Notes under the pieces: generated by a model | What the model was told of the DNA's origin: nothing | What the model saw: only the letters and a program-made list of their open reading frames with translations | The model's database searches: none | Made by a program: the position numbers and the translations under genes | Shown: positions 51,956 through 61,942 of the stretch, one piece after another | Layout of the letters: the number at the start of each line of letters is the position of its first letter | How positions within the stretch are numbered: position 1 is the stretch's first letter | Source of the DNA: Pseudonocardia halophobica | Lineage (GTDB): Bacteria; Actinomycetota; Actinomycetes; Mycobacteriales; Pseudonocardiaceae | Assembly (NCBI RefSeq): GCF_027922425.1 | Contig: NZ_BSFQ01000019.1 | Location: forward strand, 60,784 to 124,783 | Direction of reading: 5' to 3' | Length of the DNA stretch: 64,000 nt

Positions 51956-53179
51956 TCACGCGTCGTCGTGCAGGAATCGCGTGCGGTAACGGGTCGCGGC
52001 CACCAGGAGGAGGAGTTCCACCACGACCGCGATCACCACGAGCTCGGCGTCGAGATAGCCGAGGGCCACGTTCACGAAGGCCAGTGCGATCACCAGACCT
52101 GCCCGGCAGAGCGCGGTGCCGGCCCGGTCCCGGCCCACCAGCAGGGCGAGGGCGGCGAGCAGCAGGACGACGCCGACGACCGCCTCCCCCGCCGACGCGA
52201 TCACGAGGGCCGGCGGCCGGGTGCCGGGCGCGACGGCCCGGTCGTCGAGCACGATCTGCACGTCGGGCGCGGCGCTGAGCAGCGCGATCAGCACGGCCAG
52301 CCCGACCAGGGAGAGCAGGCCGAGCACGGCCGAGCCGCCGGCCAGCAGGAGCCGGTGGACCCAACGTGGCAGGAGCACGCGCTCGGTGCGGGCGAGGGCG
52401 CTGCGTGCCCCGCCCAGCCGGTCCCGCGGGGTCTCGACGGGTGCGGCCTCGACCACCGGGTGCACGGCGCCGGCGAGCATGGCCAGGTCGGGGCGTGCTG
52501 GCTGGGTCCGCAGGGCGTCGAGGTCCCGGAGCAGCACGGTGCGGGTGGCGGGCCGCAGCGGCCCGTCGGCAAGGTCCTTCAGCCGGACGACCGCGGCGTA
52601 CGCCAGCTCGCGCGGTCTCCCCTTCGGCACGTGCCGGGCGAGCACCACCACGCCGAGCACCGCCAGGAAGGTGCTGTAGATGATCGGCGCGGCGAGCGGG
52701 GTGAAGTAGTCGTTGCGGCGGGTGATGAACTTGCCGACCTCGTCGACGAACAGCCCCGAGCCCACGCCCACGCACACCGCCATGGCCGGCTGCACCCAGC
52801 GGTTGCTCCACAGCAGCGCCACGACACCCCCGGCCAGCAGCAGCACGCCGCCCCACAACGCGTGGGCGAGGTGGTACTCGCCGCCCCCGATCTGCGGGTA
52901 ACCGGTCAGCGCCAGGTACAGCCGGGTCACCACCACCGTCACCCCGAACGCCACCGCCAGCAGCCGCACGGTCCGCACCGCGTCCTCCCGCACCACGGGG
53001 CCGCGGAGGCGGGTCGGGGTGGTGGGGGCGGCGTCGAGGGCGGCACGGTCGGGGGCGGCGTCGGCGCTGGCGCTGTCGAGGGCGCCTTCGGAGACGGCGG
53101 CGTGGGACGGTGTGCCGTCGGGCGGGGCCGGCTCGACGCGCTCCGGCCCGGGCTCCCGCGGCTCCGCCGTCGCCGTCAT
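51956..53179 (-). CDS. Polytopic membrane protein of unknown function
   Basis: The 407-residue protein is not recognised. After ~60 Ala/Pro-rich residues come four hydrophobic helices (VRTVRLLAVAFGVTVVVTRLYLAL to TPLAAPIIYSTFLAVLGVVVLA), with the motif GSGLFVDEVGKFITRRNDYFTPL. A cytoplasmic stretch of ~130 residues and about four more helices to the C-terminus follow. ATG 53179 follows GGAGG. It is the upstream gene of a probable two-gene unit with the trimmed AlaRS, so a role in the same alanylation pathway, perhaps export or acceptor lipid handling, is possible but unproven. Confidence 0.75.
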   Translation of the reverse strand: MTATAEPREPGPERVEPAPPDGTPSHAAVSEGALDSASADAAPDRAALDAAPTTPTRLRGPVVREDAVRTVRLLAVAFGVTVVVTRLYLALTGYPQIGGGEYHLAHALWGGVLLLAGGVVALLWSNRWVQPAMAVCVGVGSGLFVDEVGKFITRRNDYFTPLAAPIIYSTFLAVLGVVVLARHVPKGRPRELAYAAVVRLKDLADGPLRPATRTVLLRDLDALRTQPARPDLAMLAGAVHPVVEAAPVETPRDRLGGARSALARTERVLLPRWVHRLLLAGGSAVLGLLSLVGLAVLIALLSAAPDVQIVLDDRAVAPGTRPPALVIASAGEAVVGVVLLLAALALLVGRDRAGTALCRAGLVIALAFVNVALGYLDAELVVIAVVVELLLLVAATRYRTRFLHDDA

Positions 53180-53277
53180 CGCACCCTCCCCCGGGCCCGC
53201 GGCCGTGTCCGCGAGACGGTAGCGATCGACGGGCGGTCGCGACAGCCCCGTGATCGCCGGGCGGAACCGCCAGCGGC

Positions 53278-53341
53278 GAGATCGTCGATCGTGGAGCAGG
53301 AGCGTCGAAGATCGCCCGTCTCCGTCCCGACCGATGATCAT
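53278..53341. repeat. 64-bp dispersed repeat, copy A
   Basis: Runs from GAGATCGTCGATCGTGG to CCGATGATCAT, about 100 bp upstream of the membrane-protein gene. Roughly 80-85% identical to copy B at 53520, in the same orientation. The remaining ~180 bp between the copies hold no gene that I can support. Confidence 0.75.
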
Positions 53342-53519
53342 GGACGGCGTCCGGCACCGTCACGGCCCACTGATCACCATCCAGGACCGGAACCGGCCAG
53401 ATCTGGCGGAGATCGGTCCGACACAGCGATCACGGTGGAGGGCCGCCTTCACAGCGCCGACGACCCTCCTCACGGACGAGGGAGCGCGGCGAAATGCGCC
53501 GAGCCACCCCGCTACGGTC

Positions 53520-53583
53520 GAGATCGTCGAGCGTGGACGCGGAGCGTCGGAGATCGACCGTCCCCGTCCGGGACGGATGATCA

Positions 53584-53584
<1 letters not shown>
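53520..53584. repeat. 64-bp dispersed repeat, copy B, with terminator-like stem
   Basis: Runs from GAGATCGTCGAGCGTGG to ACGGATGATCAT and touches the amylosucrase stop codon. It includes CCGTCCC-CGTCC-GGGACGG, a 7-bp hairpin that could end the amylosucrase transcript. It is one nucleotide longer than copy A. Confidence 0.75.
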
Positions 53585-55629
<2,045 letters not shown>

Positions 55630-55762
55630 CCGTCCATCCTGCCGCGCACCGGCCCGGTCCGCCGGATCGCGCGCCGCTCCCGGCCCCGTTCGTCAACGGT
55701 CCGGCGCGCCGCCGTCGGCCCGGCCGTCGACCGACCAACGCGGTCCCCGGATCGCGCCGCCC

Positions 55763-57010
55763 TCAGCTCCGCCCGTCGACGGTCCAGCGGCGTAGTTCGC
55801 GTCCGACCGCCCCGATGAGCCCGACGCACAGGACGCACGCGGCGCCACCCGTCGCGGCGGCGAGCTCGGGGCCGACGTAGCCGGCGACGAGCCCGGCCCG
55901 CGCGTTGCCGATCCCGGGCGCGCCCGCCCCGACGACGTACTCCGCGGCGCTGACCCGGCCGCGGTGCGAGTCCGGCGTCGCGAGCTGGACGACGGTGCCG
56001 CGGGAGATCACCGACACGGTGTCCGCCGCGCCCGCCACGGCCAGGCACACGAGGGCGGCCCACAGGCCGTCGACCAGCCCGAACACGCCCAGCGCCACCC
56101 CCCACACCGCGGCGGCACAGATCATGACGAGCCCCGGCCGCCGCGCGCGGGTGGCCGGCCCCGAGGTCAGCGCGGCGACGATGCCGCCCGCCGCGATCGC
56201 GGACAGGAACAGCCCCAGGGTGCGCGGGTCGTCGGCGAAGCGCTCGGCGTTGAGCGCCGGGAAGAGCGCGACGGGCATCGCGAGCACCGTCTGCGCGAGG
56301 TCGATCCCCAGCGCCGCGCGGAGGACCGGGGTGCGCAGCAGGACCTGCCAGCCCTCCACGGTGTCGCGCAGCCCTTCCACGAACCCGCGGCCGGTGCGCT
56401 CCCGGTCGGGCCGCATCGCGGGCAGCCGGGCGACGCCGTAGAGCGACAGGGCCGTGGCGGCGGCGTCGAGCGCGTAGGCCGCGCTGGTCCCCCACCCCGC
56501 GATGACCAGGCCCGCCAGGGCGGGACCGACGAGCATCGCGCCCTGGAACGAGATGTGGTTCAGCGCGAGCCCGGGGGCGACCTGGTCGCGCGGGAGCAGC
56601 CGCGGCACGAAGGTCCGCCGGGCCGAGGAGCCGAGCGCGCTGCACCCCGTCTGCGCCGCGACCAGGGCCAGGACCAGCAGCCACGACCGCAGGCCCACCG
56701 CGGCCTGGACCGCCAGCAGCACGGCGACGACGGCCGCCCCGGCGCTGGTGAACAGCACCAGCCGGCGCCGGTCCAGGGCGTCGGCAAGGGTGCCGCCGAG
56801 CGTGCCGAACACGGCGATCGGTACCCCCGTCGCGAGCCCGACGACGCCGACGAGCACCGGGCTCGCCGTCAGCTCCCAGACCTGGGCGAGCACGGCCACC
56901 ACGGCGACCTGCCCGCTGAAGGCCGACGCCGTCGACCCGATCCAGAGCCGTCGGAAACCGGCGTGCCCGCGGAGGGGCCGGGTGTCGAGGACCCGGTCGA
57001 GCGCGATCAC
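55763..57010 (-). CDS. MFS exporter, DHA3-like
   Basis: The 415-residue protein has twelve predicted helices and the enterobactin-exporter-like (MFS_3) start GFRRLWIGSTASAFSGQVAVVAVLAQVWELT, with motif A GGTLADALDRRRLVLF. It should export a small molecule or drug by proton antiport. The GTG start at 57010 overlaps the stop of the MarR regulator by 4 nt, so both are expressed from the MarR-controlled promoter. The substrate is unknown. Confidence 0.88.
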   Translation of the reverse strand: MIALDRVLDTRPLRGHAGFRRLWIGSTASAFSGQVAVVAVLAQVWELTASPVLVGVVGLATGVPIAVFGTLGGTLADALDRRRLVLFTSAGAAVVAVLLAVQAAVGLRSWLLVLALVAAQTGCSALGSSARRTFVPRLLPRDQVAPGLALNHISFQGAMLVGPALAGLVIAGWGTSAAYALDAAATALSLYGVARLPAMRPDRERTGRGFVEGLRDTVEGWQVLLRTPVLRAALGIDLAQTVLAMPVALFPALNAERFADDPRTLGLFLSAIAAGGIVAALTSGPATRARRPGLVMICAAAVWGVALGVFGLVDGLWAALVCLAVAGAADTVSVISRGTVVQLATPDSHRGRVSAAEYVVGAGAPGIGNARAGLVAGYVGPELAAATGGAACVLCVGLIGAVGRELRRWTVDGRS

Positions 57011-57495
57011 GGGCGTTCCGACTCGGGCAGGTGGGCCCGGATGCGGTCGAGGAAGGGCCGCTCGCGCAGGGCGGCGGCGACGTCGTCGATCACCCGGGTC
57101 ATCGGGTAGGGCAGGGCGGCGTCGAGCTCGCCGAACGCGGCCTCGGTGGCCCGCCACTCCGCCTCGAGGAAGGGCACGAGCGCACGGCCCTTCGCGGTGA
57201 GCGCGACCTCGCGGGTGCGGGCGTCGGCGCCGGGCGCGGTCTCGACCAGCCCCTCCTTGCGCATCTCGGTGACGGTCTGGCTCATGGCCGAGTGCGTGAC
57301 GTCGATCTGCGCGGCGAGCTCCTTGATCGGCATCGGGCCGAGGTGGTGCAGGCGGATCAGCGCCATGCTGAACCGGGTGCGCACGCCCCGGACCCCGCGC
57401 TCGGCGTAGAGCTCGGCGATCGCGGCGTCCATCGTGTCGAGCAGGTCCTTGAGCGGCCGCAACCAGCTCTCGAGAGTGGGGTCCGACGATGTCAC
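57007..57495 (-). CDS. MarR-family transcriptional regulator
   Basis: The 162-residue winged-helix protein has the MarR core: FSMALIRLHHLGPMPIKELAAQIDVTHSAMSQTVTEMRKEGLVETAPGADARTREVALT (quoted in part), with recognition helix THSAMSQTVTEM and a wing GADARTREV. GTG 57495 lies 6 nt after a TATATT -10 box, so the mRNA is probably leaderless. The promoter sits inside an 11-bp inverted repeat that is the likely autorepression site. Its target is the coupled MFS exporter. Confidence 0.9.
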   Translation of the reverse strand: MTSSDPTLESWLRPLKDLLDTMDAAIAELYAERGVRGVRTRFSMALIRLHHLGPMPIKELAAQIDVTHSAMSQTVTEMRKEGLVETAPGADARTREVALTAKGRALVPFLEAEWRATEAAFGELDAALPYPMTRVIDDVAAALRERPFLDRIRAHLPESERP

Positions 57496-57520
57496 AGCGC
57501 TAATATAACAGCACTGTGAC
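57491..57520 (-). promoter_or_regulatory. MarR operator overlapping a leaderless promoter
   Basis: On the minus strand, arms GTCACAGTGCT and AGCGCTGTGAC (one mismatch) flank GTTATATT. The -10 box TATATT is in the spacer and the GTG start of marR lies in the downstream arm. Bound repressor would block both polymerase and the start site. Confidence 0.75.
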
Positions 57521-57604
57521 GTCTCGTGGAGTGGGCGGCCGAGTGGCACCGCCCCACTCCCATCCGCCCCTCCGGCACCATAGGCCCATGACCGAGGGCG
57601 CCGC

Positions 57605-58387
57605 GTGAACCGCACCGCGGCGACCCTGCTGTCGCTCCTGCTCGTCGGCGTGCTCGTGGTGGGCGGCGTGATCTGGTGGTCGAGCACGCGTCCGGAACCG
57701 GGATGTGTGGTGACGGCAGCGGGCCGGTCGGTGTCGCTGACCGTCCGGCAGGCGGGGTACGCCGCGACGATCGGCGGCGTCGGGTACGCGGAGGGCCTGC
57801 CGGACCACGCCGTGACGGTGGCGATCGCGACCGCGCTGCAGGAGTCCAGGCTGGACAACCTCCCGGGCGGCGACCGCGACTCGGCCGGGCTGTTCCAGCA
57901 GCGGCCGAGCCAGGGCTGGGGCACGTACGCGCAGGTCACCGACCCCGTGTACGCAGCCCAGGCGTTCTACCGGGCACTGAAGAAGCTGCCGGACTGGCAG
58001 GACGTGTCCGTGACCGAGGCCGCCCAGCTCGTCCAGCGGTCGGCGGCGCCCGACGCCTACGCCCAGTGGGAGCCGCAGGCCCGGGCGATCGCCGTCGCGC
58101 TGACCGGGCAGGCGCCGGCGGCGCTGCGCTGCCAGGACCTGACGCCGCAGACCCCGCCCGACGACGTCGCCGCGGTGGCCGCGCAGGAGCTCGGCACCGC
58201 ACGGCTCAGCGGACCGCAGCCGGCGCAGCGCGGCTGGGCGATCGCGAGCTGGCTCGTGGCGCACGCCGCCCGGTTCGGCCTCTCCGAGGTGACCTACGAC
58301 GGCCGCACGTGGTCGGCCGAGGAGGGCACGTGGACCGCCGCGGGTCCGGCCGACGGCCGGCTGTCGATGGTCCGCGCCCAGCCCTGA
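57605..58387 (+). CDS. Secreted lysozyme-like/transglycosylase-like protein
   Basis: The 260-residue protein has an N-terminal membrane or signal helix (TLLSLLLVGVLVVGGVIWW). A domain with a lysozyme-like core follows, AVTVAIATALQESRLDNLPGGDRDSAGLFQQRPSQGWG, where the Glu of LQES is placed like the catalytic Glu of transglycosylases. It may act on cell-wall glycan, but this is not proven for the family. GTG 57605 overlaps the stop of a 6-codon open frame (ATG 57588, MTEGAA), which may couple translation. Confidence 0.75.
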   Translation: MNRTAATLLSLLLVGVLVVGGVIWWSSTRPEPGCVVTAAGRSVSLTVRQAGYAATIGGVGYAEGLPDHAVTVAIATALQESRLDNLPGGDRDSAGLFQQRPSQGWGTYAQVTDPVYAAQAFYRALKKLPDWQDVSVTEAAQLVQRSAAPDAYAQWEPQARAIAVALTGQAPAALRCQDLTPQTPPDDVAAVAAQELGTARLSGPQPAQRGWAIASWLVAHAARFGLSEVTYDGRTWSAEEGTWTAAGPADGRLSMVRAQP

Positions 58388-58403
58388 CCGGTCCCGCGGG
58401 TGG

Positions 58404-59645
58404 TCAGGGGCAGGCCGGGGCCGCGCGCCGGGCCGCGCGGGCGAGCGCCAGCCGCAGGACCAGCGCGGTGGCGGTGAGCGCCACGACGACCAGCGCGTAC
58501 ACCTCGGCGGTGATCCGCAAACCGAACGCGGTGCCGGCGAACCCGGCGGCCACGGCCGGGACGCTGAAGGCGACGTAGGAGATCACGAAGGCGACCGCGA
58601 ACAGCGCCCCGCGCTCGTGCGGAGCGGCGATCCGGGCGAAGGTGCCGAAGGTCGCCAGCGCCGCCGCCCCGAAACCGATGCCCGCGACGACGGTCCCGAG
58701 CGCCGCGACGGCGATCAGCCCGGTCATCACACCGAGCAGGGTGACGAGGGTGCCCAGGCCGAGCAGCGCGGCGGCCGGGGCCAGCAGCCGGACGACCGGC
58801 CGGCTGCGCAGCAGGAACGCGGTGGCCGCTCCGGTGCCGCACAGCAGCGTGACGACGAACCCGCCCACGAGATGGTTGCGCAGCTCGAACAGCCCCGCCG
58901 TGACCGACGGCCCGAGCGAGAGGTAGAGCCCGCTGAGCGCCCAGCTCGCGATCATCACCGGCACCACCGGGACGACCTCGGCGCGCAGCCGGGCCGGGAC
59001 GCCCACGTTGGGGCGCAACGAAGCCAGCGCGCCCGGGCGGCGGGCGGACGTCTCGGGCATGAGCGCGACGATCACCGCGGCCAGCCCCATACCCGCCAGC
59101 AGCAGCGCGTAGACGAACCGGGTCGGCGCGGGCCCGAACTCGACGAGCGCCCCGCAGCCCAGCGCGCCCAGCGCGAGCCCGGTCGTCGGGGCCACGGAGT
59201 TGACCACGCCCGCACGGCCGGGGGCGCCCGGGGACTCCAGGTCGACCAGCGCGGCGCCCAGCGTCGTCATCGCGACACCGGTGGCCACGCCCTGCAGGAA
59301 CCGGGCCACCGACAGCACGACCACGTCCCCGGCCAGCACGAACAGCACCAGCGCGACGATCTCCAGCAGGATCGCGCCGAAGAGGACCGGGCGGCGGCCG
59401 ACGTGGTCGGACAGCGCGCCCACCACCAGCAGCGAGGCCAGCAGGCCGACCACGTAGACGGCGAACACCACCGTGAGCACGGTCGGCGTGAAGCCCCACA
59501 GCTGCTGGTAGACGACGTAGAGCGGGGACGGCGCGCTCGACGCCGCCAGGAACAGCATGATCATCGCGGTCACCCCCGCGAAGTACGGCCCCCGCAACCG
59601 GATGCGCCCGGCCGTCGTCCCGGCCGGCTCTGTCGTGACCGTCAT
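58404..59645 (-). CDS. MFS exporter
   Basis: The 413-residue, twelve-helix transporter has motif A GALSDHVGRRPVLF and the motif C region GVVNSVAPTTGLALGALGCG typical of drug:proton antiporters (DHA1). It is divergent from a TetR regulator gene, with three similar operator half-sites in the 112-bp gap, so its expression is probably repressed by that TetR protein until a ligand appears. Substrate unknown. Confidence 0.88.
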   Translation of the reverse strand: MTVTTEPAGTTAGRIRLRGPYFAGVTAMIMLFLAASSAPSPLYVVYQQLWGFTPTVLTVVFAVYVVGLLASLLVVGALSDHVGRRPVLFGAILLEIVALVLFVLAGDVVVLSVARFLQGVATGVAMTTLGAALVDLESPGAPGRAGVVNSVAPTTGLALGALGCGALVEFGPAPTRFVYALLLAGMGLAAVIVALMPETSARRPGALASLRPNVGVPARLRAEVVPVVPVMIASWALSGLYLSLGPSVTAGLFELRNHLVGGFVVTLLCGTGAATAFLLRSRPVVRLLAPAAALLGLGTLVTLLGVMTGLIAVAALGTVVAGIGFGAAALATFGTFARIAAPHERGALFAVAFVISYVAFSVPAVAAGFAGTAFGLRITAEVYALVVVALTATALVLRLALARAARRAAPACP

Positions 59646-59668
59646 GCTCGCCTCGCAAGTTCGTGCAG

Positions 59669-59747
59669 CGATCTGTGCGTTAACACCGACGACGGTAGCA
59701 CGAACGCACAGATCGTTGCGTTAGCTTGTCGCAGCGATCAGTGCAAT
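59669..59747. promoter_or_regulatory. TetR operator cluster between divergent tetR and MFS genes
   Basis: CGATCTGTGCGTT at 59669-59681 and its exact complement at 59703-59715 form a 13-bp inverted repeat with a 21-bp spacer. A third, 10/13-matching copy (CGATCAGTGCAAT, 59735-59747) lies just before the tetR start. The spacing is unusual for one TetR dimer; each element may be a separate site. Confidence 0.75.
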
Positions 59748-59757
59748 AATCGCCGGC

Positions 59758-60342
59758 ATGGCTGCATCAACCCCGGTCACGCGCTCTACGGGTGGGCCCA
59801 CGGGATCCCGCCCCGGCGGCCGCTCGGCCCGGGTGCGCGCGGCCGTGCACCGGGCCGTCGAGGAACTGCTCGCCGAGGAGGTGGGCGACGGGCTGACGAT
59901 CCCGGCCGTCGCCGCCCGCGCGGGCGTGCACGCGACCACCCTGTACCGCCGCTGGGGCTCGGTCGGCGAGCTGCTCGCCGACGTCGCGACCAGCCGGTTC
60001 TCCGGCGACGTCGTCGTGCCCGACACCGGGTCCTTGCGCGGGGACCTGCAGCGCTGGGCGGCGGACGTCGCCACCGACCTGGCCGACCCGGACGTCCTCG
60101 CGCTGATGCGCGCCACGCTGGGCGCCGGGGGCGAGCAGGGCGCCTGCGCCTGCCGGGGCGACCGCGAGGACCAGCTCGCGGCGATGATCGAGCGGGAGAA
60201 GGCGCGCGGCGGCACCGCCCCCACCGTGGAGCGCACGGCCGACGCGCTGCTCGGCCCGCTGTACTACCGGGCGATCTTCACCGGCGAGCCAGGCTCACCG
60301 GACTGGGCCCGCGGGCTCGTCGACCTGCTCCTGCCGGGCTGA
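59758..60342 (+). CDS. TetR-family transcriptional regulator
   Basis: The 194-residue protein has an N-terminal TetR helix-turn-helix (SARVRAAVHRAVEELLAEEVGDGLTIPAVAARAGVHATTLYRRWGS, quoted in part) and a helical ligand-binding domain with a TetR_C_16-like end (LGPLYYRAIFTGEP). ATG 59758 lies 10 bp after the third operator copy, so it likely represses itself and the divergent MFS exporter. A CAC pair (GACACRG-like, EQGACACRGD) in the core is of unknown meaning. Confidence 0.9.
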   Translation: MAASTPVTRSTGGPTGSRPGGRSARVRAAVHRAVEELLAEEVGDGLTIPAVAARAGVHATTLYRRWGSVGELLADVATSRFSGDVVVPDTGSLRGDLQRWAADVATDLADPDVLALMRATLGAGGEQGACACRGDREDQLAAMIEREKARGGTAPTVERTADALLGPLYYRAIFTGEPGSPDWARGLVDLLLPG

Positions 60343-60368
60343 GCTGAGCGGCGGCGCCGGGCCGGCGG

Positions 60369-61682
60369 TCACCGCGCCGCCCCCCGCCCGACGGGCGCGA
60401 CGCGCTCGGCCAGCCGGGCCGAGTAGATCGAGTAGCCGTCGACCCACCGCGACACCGCCGTGGCGATCAGCGTGGCGACCATCATCGGCACCATCAGCCC
60501 GAAGCCGGTGTGGGTCAGCTCCAGCACGAGCGCGAGCCCGGCCAGCGGCGCCTGCATCCCGGCCCCGATCATGGCGGCCGCGCCGATCATCGCGAAGGCG
60601 CCGACGGGCGTGCCGGGCCACAGCAGCGACCACGCCCCGCCCAGGCAGGCCCCCAGCGCGGCGCCGGTGGCGAGGGTCGGCGTGAACAGCCCGCCGGACG
60701 CGCCGCTGCCCAGGCACAGCACCGTGACCAGCGGCTTGAGCACGAACAGCGCGGCGAACAGCCACAGCGGGCCGACCCCGGCGAAGGCGTCGGCGGCGAT
60801 GTCCTGCCCGTTGCCGTAGAGCTGCGGGAAGACGAGCCCGAGCGCGGCGAGCACCGCGAACGCGGCCAGGGGCGCCACGAGCACGGCCCGGCCCCGCGGC
60901 ACCCGGTGCGACGCCCACGCGATGAGCCGCACGAAGGCCACTGCGACCAGGCCCGTCACCACCCCGGCGGGCACCGCCCACACCAGGGCCGACGCGGAGA
61001 ACGCGAAGTCCGGCAGGTCGGCGTAGACCGGGTGGGAGGGCAGGCCGATCCACGCGGTCAGCGTCGCGACCGCGGAGCAGGCCAGCGCGGGCAGCATGAC
61101 GGGCAGCCGCACCGCCCCGATCAGCACCTCCGCGGTGAACAGCGCCCCGCCGAGCGGCACGTTGTACACGCAGGCCAGCCCCGCGCCCGCCCCACAGGCC
61201 ACGAGCAGGCGGCGCTGCGGGGTCGACAGGCCGGCCCACCCCGCGAGCACGCTGCCGCACACCCCGCCCATCAGCTTCGGCGCCGCCTCCCGGCCCAGCG
61301 ACGCCCCGAGGCCGACCACGGTCACGGAGAGCACGGAGGTCCCGCCGCTGCGCCGGAAGCCGAGCCGGCCGTCGCCGGTCCAGATGGCGTCGTCGACGTC
61401 CGAGCGGCCGGGGACGTACCGGCGCAGCAGGAACCAGCCGATCCCACCGATCACGCCGGCGACGAGCAGCGGGAGCACCCGCCCGAGCCAGGAGGCCCGC
61501 TCCACCGCGCCCTGGAAGTCCGCGTCGGCCCCGGGGCCGAACGCCAGCCGGGCGACCGCGCCGAGGAGCAGCATCAGCACGATCCCGAACAGGCCCGCCC
61601 CGACGCCGGTCAACACGACCATCAGCCAGAACCGGGTCGTGAGCGGGACGTCGCCGTCGCCGGTGACGTTGGGCTGGTCCAT
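60369..61682 (-). CDS. ClC-type chloride channel or H+/Cl- antiporter
   Basis: The 437-residue membrane protein has ClC selectivity motifs: LGREAAPKLMGG (for the usual GREGP), GAGLACVYNVPLGGALFTAEVL and GSGASGGLFTPTLATGAALG. It moves chloride or fluoride across the membrane. The GREAAP in place of GREGPxV is unusual in the second helix and may alter selectivity. The start at ATG 61682 was chosen over longer frames because the N-terminus then begins just before the first helix; no strong ribosome site was seen. Confidence 0.87.
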   Translation of the reverse strand: MDQPNVTGDGDVPLTTRFWLMVVLTGVGAGLFGIVLMLLLGAVARLAFGPGADADFQGAVERASWLGRVLPLLVAGVIGGIGWFLLRRYVPGRSDVDDAIWTGDGRLGFRRSGGTSVLSVTVVGLGASLGREAAPKLMGGVCGSVLAGWAGLSTPQRRLLVACGAGAGLACVYNVPLGGALFTAEVLIGAVRLPVMLPALACSAVATLTAWIGLPSHPVYADLPDFAFSASALVWAVPAGVVTGLVAVAFVRLIAWASHRVPRGRAVLVAPLAAFAVLAALGLVFPQLYGNGQDIAADAFAGVGPLWLFAALFVLKPLVTVLCLGSGASGGLFTPTLATGAALGACLGGAWSLLWPGTPVGAFAMIGAAAMIGAGMQAPLAGLALVLELTHTGFGLMVPMMVATLIATAVSRWVDGYSIYSARLAERVAPVGRGAAR

Positions 61683-61942
61683 CGCCGCGCGGCCGGACGC
61701 GATCCGCCTGCGCAACAACGGCTGCGGCTGCCGGAGCCGCTCGCTGGGCCGCCCCTCGTCACCACGGCGGACCTGCGGGAACCCACGGCGGCATCCTGCC
61801 CGGACGGGCAGCCGCACCGCGAGACGGGGTGCTGGCCACACCCCGCGGAGGCCCGGTGGCGCGGTCGTGGCGCACCCCCGCCGGACGGGAGTCTTCGATC
61901 ACCGACGCCGCTCCCCGCGGCCCGACAGACCGGGAGACCCCG

